This document shows, one piece after another, positions 42,904-52,392 of a DNA stretch of 64,000 nucleotides (positions within the stretch are counted from its first letter, which is position 1; each line of letters begins with the position of its first letter). Under the pieces are notes generated by a model that was given only the letters and a program-made list of their open reading frames with translations, did no database searches and was not told the origin of the DNA. The stretch is from JBQTGK01 sp052400665 (lineage in GTDB: Bacteria > Bacteroidota > Bacteroidia > Bacteroidales > Marinifilaceae): NCBI GenBank assembly GCA_052400665.1, contig JBQTGK010000003.1; one strand, given 5' to 3'. The translations under genes and the position numbers were made by a program.

Positions 42904-44319
42904 ATGAAGAAGCGCACAAAGATTATTGCCACCATCTCTGACAAGAAGTGTGATGTTGAGTTTCTTACACAACTTTTTGAGGAAGGTATGAATGTTGTGA
43001 GGTTAAACACAGCTCATCAAACACATGCCGATGCTCAAAAGGTAATTGATAATGTAAGAGAAGTATCAGACCGAATTGCATTGCTTGTAGACACAAAAGG
43101 TCCGGAGATTAGAACAATGGATGTGAAGGATGGACTTTACCTTAAAAAAGGGGAAAGTATTAAAATTAAAGGTAAAAGCGAAGGACTTGCAGCAGATGAT
43201 TGCTTGTTAGTAAGCTATGTGGATTTTGTGAAAGATATCGAAGTTGGTAAAAAGATTTTGATTGATGATGGAGAATTAGAGTTACTGGTAGTTGATAAAA
43301 ATGATCAATTCCTTACTGTAGAAGCACAAAATGAAGGACCCATTAAAAATCGAAAAAGTGTTAATGTTCCTGGTGTCTCTATAAAGTTACCTTCTTTAAG
43401 TAAAAAAGATCGATTGTTTATTGATTTTGCCATTGAACAGGATCTTGATTTTATTGCGCATTCTTTTGTTCGTCATAAAGAAGATGTAATTGAGATTCAG
43501 AAAATTCTTGATAAGTATGATTCGAAAGTAAAAATTATTGCTAAAATAGAAAACCAGGAAGGTGTTGATAATATCGATGAAATTCTTGATCATGTATATG
43601 GAGTAATGGTTGCCAGAGGTGATTTAGCCATCGAAATTCCTGCTCAAAAGATTCCTGTAATTCAGCGAAGAATTGTTAGAAAATGTATGGAAAGAAAGAA
43701 GCCTGTAATTATTGCAACACAAATGCTTCATTCTATGATTAGTAACCCAAGACCAACACGTGCCGAGGTAAGTGATGTTGCAAATGCTATTTATAATAGG
43801 ACAGATGCAATAATGCTTAGTGGTGAAACGGCTTATGGTGATTATCCAGTTGAATCGGTTCGTTGCATGAAAGAAGTTGCTGTTGAGGTTGAAAAAGAAT
43901 TATATCCAGATACTAGAAAGAATTTTGTTCCTAGTAATCAGGAGTTAACAGCTATTTTGGCTCGTTCGGCAGTTAAGTCTTCGCAATTATTGCCAGTAAA
44001 AGCGATTGTTACTGATACTTTAACAGGTAGAACAGGACGTTATTTGTCTGCTTATCGCGGAACTTCTCCGGTTTATGCATTGTGCTATTCGAAGAGAGTG
44101 ATGCGTGAATTAGCTCTTTCTTATGGAGTTGAGGCTGGCTACAGAAAGTTATTAGCTAGTAGAGATGAATATGTGAAACAATCGATGTTTACTTTAATGA
44201 AGAAAAATTATTTTACTGCCGATGATATGGTGATTATTATAGGGGGTAGTTTTGGTCCTTCGAAAGGAGTTTCTTTTATGGAAATTAGTAAGGTTGATCA
44301 ATTAACACACAAAGTATAA
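42904..44319 (+). CDS. pyk: Pyruvate kinase
   Basis: A 471-aa enzyme that makes pyruvate and ATP from PEP and ADP. It has TKIIATISDK, VRLNTAHQTHADA, LVDTKGPEIRTMD (about residues 60-72), the active-site IIAKIENQEGVDNIDEIL (Lys at about 219) with VMVARGDLAIEI, and RPTRAEVSDVANAIYNRTDAIMLSGETAYG. The small N-terminal difference ISDK for the common GPAS is of note. C-terminal domain ordinary. It is monocistronic. Confidence 0.95.
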   Translation: MKKRTKIIATISDKKCDVEFLTQLFEEGMNVVRLNTAHQTHADAQKVIDNVREVSDRIALLVDTKGPEIRTMDVKDGLYLKKGESIKIKGKSEGLAADDCLLVSYVDFVKDIEVGKKILIDDGELELLVVDKNDQFLTVEAQNEGPIKNRKSVNVPGVSIKLPSLSKKDRLFIDFAIEQDLDFIAHSFVRHKEDVIEIQKILDKYDSKVKIIAKIENQEGVDNIDEILDHVYGVMVARGDLAIEIPAQKIPVIQRRIVRKCMERKKPVIIATQMLHSMISNPRPTRAEVSDVANAIYNRTDAIMLSGETAYGDYPVESVRCMKEVAVEVEKELYPDTRKNFVPSNQELTAILARSAVKSSQLLPVKAIVTDTLTGRTGRYLSAYRGTSPVYALCYSKRVMRELALSYGVEAGYRKLLASRDEYVKQSMFTLMKKNYFTADDMVIIIGGSFGPSKGVSFMEISKVDQLTHKV

Positions 44320-44340
44320 AACGCAATAGATATTCCAAAA

Positions 44341-44375
44341 AAAAAATGCGAATCAATTTGATTCGCATTTTTTTT
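44341..44375. terminator. Bidirectional terminator between pyk and the HupE-like gene
   Basis: AAAAAATGCGAATCAA and its complement form a stem of about 15 bp flanked by A/T runs on both sides. The distal end touches the stop codon of the minus-strand gene. Confidence 0.85.
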
Positions 44376-44937
44376 AACATCTTAGGTAAATAAATACCAA
44401 TGCTATTCCTATTCCAATTCCGGATATTACCAAATTAAAACTTCGCCTGTCGGTTTTAAAAAGAACAACAATAAGCGTTGAGATTAATATGGCAACAAAA
44501 GAAATTATTAAATAAGCGGATAATGTTCCCAGACTATATCCTGCAAAGGTAAAAAATTTAAAACCAGATCCGTATATTTTTGTGTAGTGCAGACTTAAAG
44601 CTGTACCTAGTGCCAGACCTGATAGTGCATAATAATTGTAGCGTATTGCGTTGGCTGATAAATTTTTTGAAACTATATTATGAATTCCTATACATAGAAA
44701 AGCGATCGCCAGAGCAAGTCTTATTGTTGATGCCGAAAAATTTGTAATATTCATATTTGCCAAAAGTAATCCAACGATTGATCCTAAACTTAATGCCAGC
44801 AGCAGAGATAAATAACTTTTATAGTCTTTTAATTGAAACACAATTCCAAAGAGTGCCAAAATTAAAAATAGATCAAAAGAGGATAGGGAAACCAGGTGAA
44901 AAAAAGCTGATTCTAAACTTGTAATTAATGTGTTCAT
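44374..44937 (-). CDS. HupE/UreJ-like membrane protein lacking metal-ligand histidines
   Basis: About 187 aa from the ATG giving MNTLITSLESAFFHLVSLSS; the longer frame overlaps the upstream gene and is not preferred. It has five or six membrane helices. The N-terminus aligns by eye with HupE/UreJ_2 proteins (GFEHVLDIxGYDHxLFLIAL ... GHTLSL), but the DH is DL (SSFDLFLILAL) and the GHT is GSI. HupE/UreJ proteins are nickel or cobalt carriers; this relative has probably lost metal binding. It follows the acyl-ACP thioesterase by 13 bp. Confidence 0.65.
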   Translation of the reverse strand: MNTLITSLESAFFHLVSLSSFDLFLILALFGIVFQLKDYKSYLSLLLALSLGSIVGLLLANMNITNFSASTIRLALAIAFLCIGIHNIVSKNLSANAIRYNYYALSGLALGTALSLHYTKIYGSGFKFFTFAGYSLGTLSAYLIISFVAILISTLIVVLFKTDRRSFNLVISGIGIGIALVFIYLRC

Positions 44938-44950
44938 ATTAGTTTTATAA

Positions 44951-45697
44951 TTATTTCCATTTAAGAATAGCTCTGCAATTTTCGATATTACTATCTTGCT
45001 TTTTAATGGCAAATTGTAATTCATTATTTGCATTTGATTGCATAAATATTGTTAATGTTTCAGCGAATTTTACTTCATGAAGGAAGTTAATTTCTAATTC
45101 GTCAATTTCTTTTTCATGAAGGAATTCAATTGGACAAGAATCAATAATCCATTTAAGGTATTTTACATTATTAACGTGCTGATTAATATCAATGTCGCTA
45201 TAATGTACTTTTACGGATTCTTGTAATTCACCACAACTTAAGGCTTTTATTTTTTGTAGTGAATTTTTAAATAGTTTTTCATTTTCGAAGTAACTATCGC
45301 CAATAATATTGTGCGGACGAACAGGTCTTTTTGTTTTAAAGTTAATAATTAACCAGCACGAACTGGCAATCATCATTAGTTCTCCTTTTTCATTAAAAAT
45401 TTTAAATTCTCTGTTGCCAAATAGCCCCTCTATGCCTGTTGGCCAGGTTTCTATTTTTAAAACATCTTTGCATTTTGGGTAATTAAATACTTTTATTTTT
45501 AACCGAGATAAAACCCATGAAAGGTTTTGCTTTCTTAGATCATCAATTCCCCAGTTTAAAGCTTCGGCATGCATGCCCGCAATTTCCTGAAGGTAGTTAC
45601 AAATAGAGGTCATTTTAACCTTCCCACTAAAGTCGGTATCAAAGGATCCTATTCTAAAGTTTTGAGTATATTTTGATGTATTTATATCAGTATTCAT
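44951..45697 (-). CDS. Acyl-ACP thioesterase (FatA/FatB family)
   Basis: A 248-aa double-hotdog thioesterase. FRIGSFDTDFSGKVKMTSICN opens the first hotdog, IDINQHVNNVKYLKWIIDS (about residues 165-183) holds the N-x-H-x-N catalytic motif of plant and bacterial acyl-ACP thioesterases, and WPTGIEGLFGNREFKIF is typical. It releases free fatty acids from acyl-ACP in the cytosol. It overlaps the DUF4105 gene by 4 bp and precedes the HupE-like gene, so three genes form an operon. Confidence 0.88.
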   Translation of the reverse strand: MNTDINTSKYTQNFRIGSFDTDFSGKVKMTSICNYLQEIAGMHAEALNWGIDDLRKQNLSWVLSRLKIKVFNYPKCKDVLKIETWPTGIEGLFGNREFKIFNEKGELMMIASSCWLIINFKTKRPVRPHNIIGDSYFENEKLFKNSLQKIKALSCGELQESVKVHYSDIDINQHVNNVKYLKWIIDSCPIEFLHEKEIDELEINFLHEVKFAETLTIFMQSNANNELQFAIKKQDSNIENCRAILKWK

Positions 45698-46890
45698 TGG
45701 GCTAATTTAAATTTTAGTTTTTTACTTATGTATAAAAATCTGATTAACAGTAGAACTACAAATGGCAAAATTGCATTTGGTAATGACTGAGGAATAAAAT
45801 ACCAGCATCCTATAACAATTAAAAGTAAAATTGACATTATTAAAAAATAATAGTAAGAGTAGATGTTTTTCCGGGCAAGAAATATTAATGTTAAAGGAAA
45901 ATGTATAGGTATTGCCCATAAGATATTTAAATTTGGTCCTGTAGCCTGATGATCGGTGAAGAACCAAAGAAAAATAATGATCCACCCAAGTAATCCACTT
46001 GCTCCATATAATAGATAATCAATTACAAATAGGTTCTTTTTTTTTCGATAATAGAATAAGCTTGCAATAAGTCCGAGAATGGCAATTATACCAAATATAA
46101 AAATGGGTCTTTGATACCAAACAGTAGTTTCTAAAATTAAAGTTTCTTTTAGTATTGTGTTTGTGGAAGAAACTAAGGGAACAGCAGAGTCTTTATTTAT
46201 TATTTTTGCGTCGGCAAAAGCATGCATCATATTATCTGGTAAAAACATATACTCATAGGGAGTTGCTTCAATATCGCATGGAGTACCCAAAATTAAATGA
46301 ATTCCTAAATATATCCATCGGCTTTTCTGCATGAAATGATCCAATAAATTCCAGAAAGTTTTAGGAGTATTCTTATTTTCAGGATATGTTATTTTACCCT
46401 TGGTATTTTTTTCTATTATATCGCGGATTCGAGTGGAGCAGTTGTCAAATAAAAAATCGTAATGATAAAAGCGGTTTTCGGGTTTGTAATTTTCGAGAAT
46501 AGCTGCGAATAGTTTTCTTTTACTAGCTAAATCGAGATTTAGTTTTTGTTCAATTATTCCTCTTTTTTCATAAATATATGCTTTTTTATATCTTTCAAAA
46601 TCAGCTGCAGCGAGTTTGTATTTTAATTTTCCACGAGCAAATTTTACGTAAAAGTTTGGAGTGTTAAAGTCGAAAGTTCCATAATTAAAAACAATATCCA
46701 TATTGTTTTTTGGATCTTTAAAACGTAAACCCGAGTGTCCAAATAAAGAATATAATTCTTCGCCCGGAGAGCAGGTTAACAGGCTAACTTCCGATTGATC
46801 TGATAATTCCCGCGCAAAAGAATTAGAAAAAGAAGTAAGTGTAATAATCAGTAATATAATGTAGTATCGAAAGGATTTATTTCTTTTCAT
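45694..46890 (-). CDS. DUF4105 membrane protein (Lnb-like periplasmic domain)
   Basis: 398 aa. A signal peptide is followed by a periplasmic DUF4105 domain with SLLTCSPGEELYSLFGHSGLRF (about residues 36-57) and YHYDFLFDNCSTRIRD (about 142-157), where the conserved His and Cys suggest a papain-like fold. Five hydrophobic helices fill the C-terminal 160 residues. The related Lnb domain is found in a lipoprotein-modifying enzyme of Gram-positives; its activity here is unknown. It is the first gene of the three-gene minus-strand unit with the thioesterase. Confidence 0.85.
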   Translation of the reverse strand: MKRNKSFRYYIILLIITLTSFSNSFARELSDQSEVSLLTCSPGEELYSLFGHSGLRFKDPKNNMDIVFNYGTFDFNTPNFYVKFARGKLKYKLAAADFERYKKAYIYEKRGIIEQKLNLDLASKRKLFAAILENYKPENRFYHYDFLFDNCSTRIRDIIEKNTKGKITYPENKNTPKTFWNLLDHFMQKSRWIYLGIHLILGTPCDIEATPYEYMFLPDNMMHAFADAKIINKDSAVPLVSSTNTILKETLILETTVWYQRPIFIFGIIAILGLIASLFYYRKKKNLFVIDYLLYGASGLLGWIIIFLWFFTDHQATGPNLNILWAIPIHFPLTLIFLARKNIYSYYYFLIMSILLLIVIGCWYFIPQSLPNAILPFVVLLLIRFLYISKKLKFKLAQ

Positions 46891-46955
46891 AAAATTGGAT
46901 TTTTATCTGATCGAAGATAAGGAAAATACGACTATTTGGGATTATTTATTGGTTA

Positions 46956-46990
46956 TAAAAAAATCCCCTGCAAAAAGGAGCAGAGGATTG
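46956..46990 (-). terminator. Terminator of the LolA-like gene
   Basis: AATCCCCTGC pairs with GCAGAGGATT (one mismatch), followed on the minus strand by seven T. Confidence 0.75.
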
Positions 46991-47009
46991 AAATTTCTTT
47001 TAATAAAGA

Positions 47010-47651
47010 TTATCTCATATCATTAATTTCAATATCTGGATTCTCTTCGGTATTAAAAACGAAATCAGAATCGGAAAATTGAATGTTAGGAGTTAAATTT
47101 TTCAGAACAATACTAACATCATTTCCGTCAACGCCTACTGATTTAAGTGAACTTATCTGGTTGGTTTTACTGTTAATTTTTAATCTAATGTATGAAAAAC
47201 CTCTATCGGTGTCGATAGGAAATAAATCGATAACATGAACAGTTTCGGTATTTGTTTTTTCTTCGTTTACATATTTATAGGTAAAGCCTGTTTCGTAAAT
47301 TGAAAATATTTTTGCCGGATTTAATGCTTCGTCTTCATCTTCTTCTGGTTCTGTAATGTTTACTTCTTCGGCATCTATAATATGCGAATACATAGTTGTA
47401 CCATCGAAATAGGTATCAACGCCCATTAATTTTAAACGGTATTTATTGCCTTTTAATATGATATTTCCTTCCGAAATTTCATGAATATCTTCCTCTTCAT
47501 TATCCATTGAAAAAGTAAAATTAGCCTTTATGCTTTTGTATTCTTTATTTTTGGCCGATACTTTATCTAAGATAGATTTTGCCTTATTATCCTGAGCTGA
47601 AATGCTCAAACTGGTTATTCCGATTAATATCAAGCAAAAGATGTTCTTCAT
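47010..47651 (-). CDS. LolA-family outer-membrane lipoprotein carrier-like protein
   Basis: A 213-aa exported protein: signal peptide MKNIFCLILIGITSLSISAQ, then the LolA-type pattern of an open beta barrel: SILDKVSAKNKEYKSIKANFTFSM, GNIILKGNKYRLKLMGVDTYFDGTTMYSH. LolA proteins ferry lipoproteins across the periplasm. It follows ftsK by 56 bp on the same strand, a conserved neighbour pair in many bacteria. An acidic insert (EPEEDEDEALNPAKIF) is unusual but matches the Bacteroidota form. Confidence 0.85.
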   Translation of the reverse strand: MKNIFCLILIGITSLSISAQDNKAKSILDKVSAKNKEYKSIKANFTFSMDNEEEDIHEISEGNIILKGNKYRLKLMGVDTYFDGTTMYSHIIDAEEVNITEPEEDEDEALNPAKIFSIYETGFTYKYVNEEKTNTETVHVIDLFPIDTDRGFSYIRLKINSKTNQISSLKSVGVDGNDVSIVLKNLTPNIQFSDSDFVFNTEENPDIEINDMR

Positions 47652-47707
47652 GTTATGAAATTTTATAATTTATGCAAATATGTTTATCAATTATTGTGCC
47701 ATTGTGT

Positions 47708-50089
47708 TTAAATATCGCTAAGTAGTTTTTCAAGCGAATATTCGTCCGATACTAATACCTGGCGAGCTTTACTGCCTTCAAAAGGACCTACAATTCCTGC
47801 AGCTTCTAATTGATCAACAATTCTTCCTGCCCGGTTATAGCCTATTGAAAATCGGCGCTGAATTCCTGATGTTGATCCTTGTTGTGACCCCACAACTAAT
47901 CTGGCTGCATCTTCGAATAGTACATCTCTTTTTTGCAGATCTACCTCGGCCGATGTTTCGGATGATTCCCCCACATATTCGGGTAATAGTAAGGCCGACG
48001 GATAGGATTGTTGCTGTTCAATATATTCTGTAATTGCTTCTACTTCGGGAGTATCAACAAAAGCACATTGTACACGAACTACATCGCTATTGGTAGAAAT
48101 TAACATATCTCCACGACCAATTAACTGGTTTGCTCCCGGACTATCTAAAATTGTTCGCGAGTCGATCATCGATGCAACTTTAAAAGCAATACGAGCAGGA
48201 AAGTTAGCTTTAATAACACCTGTAATAATGTTTGTAGATGGTCGCTGTGTTGCTATAATCATGTGAATACCAATGGCTCGGGCTAATTGGGCAATTCTGG
48301 CAATAGGAGCTTCAACTTCTTTACCTGCAGTCATAATTAAATCAGCAAACTCATCTATAATTACAACAATATATGGTAAAAACCGATGTCCGTTTTCCGG
48401 ATTTAATTTTCGTTTAATAAATTTTCCATTGTATTCCTTAATATTTCTTGCATGAGCTTTCTTGAGAAGATCATATCGACTATCCATTTCTACACAAAGA
48501 GAATTAAGTGTGGCAATTACTTTATGTATGTCGGTAATAATAGGTTCTTCTTCGTTTGGTAGTTTTGCTAAAAAGTGTTTTTCTATTGTTGAATAAATAC
48601 TTAATTCCACCTTTTTTGGATCGATTAACACAAACTTAAGTTGCGAAGGATGTTTTTTGTAGAGTAGGGAAGTAATAATTGCATTTAAACCAACTGACTT
48701 ACCTTGCCCGGTAGCACCCGCAACAAGGAGGTGAGGCATTTTTGCCAAATCTAAAGTATAGGTTTCATTAGAAATTGTTCGTCCCATTGCGACAGGAAGA
48801 GCAAATTTCGATTCTTGAAATTTTTTCGAAGCAATTATGCTTTTCATCGATACAATTTCGGGTGTTCGATTAGGAACCTCAATACCTATTGTTCCTTTTC
48901 CTGGAATTGGAGCAATAATACGAATGCCTAAAGCAGATAAGCTTAAGGCAATATCATCTTCGAGGTTTTTAATTTTGGATATTCTAACTCCTGGAGCAGG
49001 AACAATTTCGTAAAGAGTTACTGTTGGACCAATAGTTGCTTTAATTTGAACAATTTCAATTTTATAATGGCGAAGTGTTTCTACAATTTTATTTTTATTG
49101 CTTTGTAGTTCTTCTTTACTAACTGCAGAATTATTTGAATCGTGTTCTTCCAATAGCTCTATAGTTGGAAAATTATATCTCGACAAATCTAAAGTAGGAT
49201 CAAAATCTTCTAATGGTGTTTGATTAATCGATACAGTTTCTTCTTGCTTGCGAACTGTTTCAATTTTAAGTTCCACATCTTCTTTTTGTTCAGTTTTAGT
49301 GGTTTTTTTATTTTTTAATTCGGGTATTTCTTCAGTTTCTGTTGTAAGAATAATTTCATTTTCGAATTCCGGAGTATCTTCTAGTTCTGTGTCTTTATTT
49401 TCTTGAGATTCAGATATGATTTCTTTTGCAGAGTTCTGAGGTTCTTCTATTTCATTTTCGGTAATTTTTGCTTTTTTCTCTGGTATCATTTTCTTAAAGA
49501 AGCTAACCGTGTTTTGAAATCCAAAGGTTAAAAGACAAAGTATGCTAAGAACAAGAACAAACAGTGTACCAACATTTCCTATTGTAGATATTAGCCATTT
49601 GCTGATATAATAACCATGCGAACCTCCTAGAAAAAGGTAAGAATCACTTGTAGAGTCGACAAATGTAAAGGCCATTCCTATTGATAACCAAATACTGAAT
49701 AATAATGTAAATAGAATTGTTTTTCTAAGAGAATGAATTTTAATATTACAGGTTCGAAGCGATAGAATAAACATTAGGTATAGGAAGGAGAACGAAGCAA
49801 TACCAAAGCCTTTATTTATAAAAAGATTTGAAATGTAGGCACCAGTTTTTCCAGTCCAGTTTTCAACCCTAATATCCGAATTTGTTATTAATTCAAGCCA
49901 TTTAATATCTAATTTACTTTGATCTGCACCACCGGTAAAGAAAAAAGATACAAAAGCTAAGCTCAAGTATACAGTTAGTAGTGGGAAAAATATTCTTATT
50001 AGAAATATGAATTTTTCGTCCTTTAAAAAATCGGGTTTACTGAAGTTTTTTTTACTTTTTTTTGTGTTAGTTGTTTTCTTTTTAGCCAT
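47708..50089 (-). CDS. ftsK: DNA translocase FtsK/SpoIIIE
   Basis: 793 aa. Four membrane helices (about residues 28-190) anchor it at the septum; a Glu/Lys-rich linker of about 110 residues follows. The motor has the alpha part (ETLRHYKIEIVQIKATIGPTVTLYEI), Walker A GATGQGKSVGLNAI near residue 452, Walker B YIVVIIDEFADLI, and RLAFKVASMIDSRTILD-like RIAFKVASMIDSRTILD. The C-terminal gamma winged helix is GIQRRFSIGYNRAGRIVDQLEAAGIV. It pumps DNA toward dif and activates XerD. The linker is shorter than in E. coli. Confidence 0.95.
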   Translation of the reverse strand: MAKKKTTNTKKSKKNFSKPDFLKDEKFIFLIRIFFPLLTVYLSLAFVSFFFTGGADQSKLDIKWLELITNSDIRVENWTGKTGAYISNLFINKGFGIASFSFLYLMFILSLRTCNIKIHSLRKTILFTLLFSIWLSIGMAFTFVDSTSDSYLFLGGSHGYYISKWLISTIGNVGTLFVLVLSILCLLTFGFQNTVSFFKKMIPEKKAKITENEIEEPQNSAKEIISESQENKDTELEDTPEFENEIILTTETEEIPELKNKKTTKTEQKEDVELKIETVRKQEETVSINQTPLEDFDPTLDLSRYNFPTIELLEEHDSNNSAVSKEELQSNKNKIVETLRHYKIEIVQIKATIGPTVTLYEIVPAPGVRISKIKNLEDDIALSLSALGIRIIAPIPGKGTIGIEVPNRTPEIVSMKSIIASKKFQESKFALPVAMGRTISNETYTLDLAKMPHLLVAGATGQGKSVGLNAIITSLLYKKHPSQLKFVLIDPKKVELSIYSTIEKHFLAKLPNEEEPIITDIHKVIATLNSLCVEMDSRYDLLKKAHARNIKEYNGKFIKRKLNPENGHRFLPYIVVIIDEFADLIMTAGKEVEAPIARIAQLARAIGIHMIIATQRPSTNIITGVIKANFPARIAFKVASMIDSRTILDSPGANQLIGRGDMLISTNSDVVRVQCAFVDTPEVEAITEYIEQQQSYPSALLLPEYVGESSETSAEVDLQKRDVLFEDAARLVVGSQQGSTSGIQRRFSIGYNRAGRIVDQLEAAGIVGPFEGSKARQVLVSDEYSLEKLLSDI

Positions 50090-50216
50090 TCGAATTAATT
50101 TCAGTGTGTTGTGTAAGTCACCCTGCTGTGAAATTTATGTAAAAGTAATAAAAATGGCTTTTATATCCACAGAAATTTTATTGTGTTGAAGTAGAAATTT
50201 ATTTTAGAAATCTTAA

Positions 50217-50894
50217 TCAATTGAAATCCACTATATATTTTTGCAAAGTAGCTAAATCAGATTTTTTGTAGTCATCAGGTATAATAAATTCTTTATCTTC
50301 AACAGGTTTTAAGCTTACCTTTGTGGCTGTGAATTTTGCATTTACTTGATTCATTGTTGATTCAAATTCTAGTAACACACCATTAAGTTTGTGTAAGGGT
50401 GTATTTCTGTTTGGTTTAGCAAGACCTATTTCGTTTGTGTAACAAATAGTAATTGAAGGACAATTTTTATCTTCGAAAGATAATTTTGCCAATTTACATT
50501 CATATCCCGCTATTATTTTTACAGAGTCGAGTACTTCTATTTTGTTGGGGGGTAGTTGGTTGTAGATAAAAGCAATTTCGTCTTTAGGGAATTCATAGTT
50601 AAATTTATTGTTTAGTACCTTTAGCAAAATATTGCTATTTTCTGTTTCGTAAATTGATATGAATTTTGTGCTAAAAAGGCCAAGATACCCTTCTGATACA
50701 AGACTAATATTATTGTTTTTAAATCTTAATTCTATTTTATTAGGAAGTAAAGTTATGATAGGATTATCTTTTTCGGAATCGAAATAACTAACATCATAAG
50801 TGATTACTCCTTCGTCAGTGTTATTATTGACCAAATTGTTTTTACAGCCATATAATAATACGATAAAAAGAAGAATAAAAAAGCCAGGCTTCAT
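50217..50894 (-). CDS. Hypothetical lipoprotein (225 aa)
   Basis: The N-terminus MKPGFFILLFIVLLYGCKNN is a lipobox signal (LLYGC), so the mature protein is lipid-anchored. The body is beta-rich (VITYDVSYFD, NKIELRFKNN) with KIIAGYECKLAKLSF, a pattern reminiscent of DUF4412/GLPGLI-type secreted proteins of Bacteroidota; the match is loose. It lies alone between ftsK and the arcC promoter region. Confidence 0.7.
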   Translation of the reverse strand: MKPGFFILLFIVLLYGCKNNLVNNNTDEGVITYDVSYFDSEKDNPIITLLPNKIELRFKNNNISLVSEGYLGLFSTKFISIYETENSNILLKVLNNKFNYEFPKDEIAFIYNQLPPNKIEVLDSVKIIAGYECKLAKLSFEDKNCPSITICYTNEIGLAKPNRNTPLHKLNGVLLEFESTMNQVNAKFTATKVSLKPVEDKEFIIPDDYKKSDLATLQKYIVDFN

Positions 50895-51305
50895 ATAAAA
50901 TGGTTTAATAATGTTAGTAATTGTTAATGCTAAAGTCTAACTATTAGTAAAGAGAAATATTCTCCTTAAAAATATAAAAATAGATATCAATACATGCTTT
51001 ATTTTCATGATCTTTTTAGAATATTAAAAATATTTTACGAAGCAATAAATTTTTTGTTTAAAAAAGAATAATAAAAATGAATTTTAATCAGAATATTGAT
51101 TTTTTATTAGAAATAAACATAATTGCATTGTTTAGTTGAGTATTGCAAACGAGTGAATAATATTCTCTTGGACAGTTTGAATTTCATTGTTTTATAAAAT
51201 TTAGTAGTAAACAGTAAAAAATCAAAGTCTGTAATGTACTGAAAAACAAGGGGTGAAAAATAATTTAAAAAATATGAAAAGAGTTTTTTTTGAAATAATT
51301 TTTTT
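50895..51305. other. Intergenic region between the lipoprotein gene and arcC
   Basis: Very AT-rich, with long A and T runs. I see no gene and no strong hairpin; it holds the divergent promoters. Confidence 0.4.
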
Positions 51306-51313
51306 TAGTTTTG
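51306..51313 (+). promoter_or_regulatory. -7 box (TAGTTTTG) before arcC
   Basis: Exact TAnnTTTG. It predicts transcription from about 51320, which would leave the ATG at 51324 almost leaderless and supports the ATG at 51348 as the real start. Confidence 0.5.
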
Positions 51314-51347
51314 CAGAATTAACATGACAAACATAAAGCAAAAAATA

Positions 51348-52304
51348 ATGAATAAGTTAGCAGTTGTAGCCTTAGGAGGTAATGCTTTACTTCGAGGTAA
51401 TCAGAAAGGTACTGTAGAAGAGCAAGATAAGAATACTACAGATACCTTAAAAAATCTTATTTTCTTAATTAACGAAGGATATGATATTATTATTGCTCAT
51501 GGTAATGGTCCTCAGGTTGGTAATATCCTTATGAGAAACGATGCCGGTGAACAGTTATATAACATTCCTCAAATGCCTTTGGATATCGATGTTGCAGATT
51601 CTCAGGGAGGAATTGGATATATGATCGAGAGAAATTTGCGTAATGTATTAAAAGCAAATGGAATCGAAAAGGATGTTGTAACATTGGTAACGCAAGTTGT
51701 AGTAGATGAGAATGATCCTGCCTTTAAAAATCCAGTAAAACGTGTCGGTAAAATTTATACTAAAGAAGAGGCCGATAAGCTAACTGCAGACAAATCGTGG
51801 ATTTTTAAGGAAGAAGTAAAAGCGAATGGAGGATGGAGAAGAGTGGTTCCTTCACCAAAGCCAATTCAGGTAATGAACGAAAAAGTAATTGAAAATTTGG
51901 CTCGTCAGGGTAATATTGTTATTACTGTTGGTGGTGGTGGTGTTCCTGTTTCGATTAATAAGGATGGAAATATTTGTCCTGTTGAGGCTGTAATCGACAA
52001 AGATTTGGCTTCTGCTTTAATCGGTGCAAGAGTTAAAGCTGATGAATTTTATATATTAACTGATGTTCCTTTTGTATATCAGGATTTTAAAGGTCCAAAC
52101 GAAAAGAAATTAGAGTTTCTAAATCATACTGATACTATGCAATTAATGGCAGATGGAACTTTTGCAGAGGGCAGTATGGCTCCAAAAATTCGCGCTTGCC
52201 TGAGCTTTATTGAAAATGGAGGTGGTAAATCTGTAATTACAGAGGCTACAAAATTGGAAGATAAATCTTTCGGAACAAAAATAACAATGGAATACGAGGA
52301 TTAA
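51348..52304 (+). CDS. arcC: Carbamate kinase
   Basis: 318 aa from the ATG that gives MNKLAVVALGGNALLRG, the family N-terminus. It has the amino-acid-kinase fold: IIAHGNGPQVGNILMRND (about residues 48-65), SQGGIGYMIERNLRN, GGWRRVVPSPKP and VITVGGGGVPV, VIDKDLASALIGA, and EGSMAPKIRACLSFIENGG near the C-terminus. It makes ATP from carbamoyl phosphate and ADP, releasing ammonia and CO2. Ornithine carbamoyltransferase follows after 88 bp; arginine deiminase is not present. Confidence 0.95.
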   Translation: MNKLAVVALGGNALLRGNQKGTVEEQDKNTTDTLKNLIFLINEGYDIIIAHGNGPQVGNILMRNDAGEQLYNIPQMPLDIDVADSQGGIGYMIERNLRNVLKANGIEKDVVTLVTQVVVDENDPAFKNPVKRVGKIYTKEEADKLTADKSWIFKEEVKANGGWRRVVPSPKPIQVMNEKVIENLARQGNIVITVGGGGVPVSINKDGNICPVEAVIDKDLASALIGARVKADEFYILTDVPFVYQDFKGPNEKKLEFLNHTDTMQLMADGTFAEGSMAPKIRACLSFIENGGGKSVITEATKLEDKSFGTKITMEYED

Positions 52305-52355
52305 TAAAGTTTATTAATTCTATATGGAATATTATTATAAATAACGGATAACAAT

Positions 52356-52363
52356 TACTTTTG
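52356..52363 (+). promoter_or_regulatory. -7-like box (TACTTTTG) between arcC and the OTC gene
   Basis: An exact TAnnTTTG stands 30 bp before the ATG, without a clear -33 box. A possible internal promoter. Confidence 0.3.
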
Positions 52364-52392
52364 TGTTTGTAATCAATAAAAATGAATAAATA

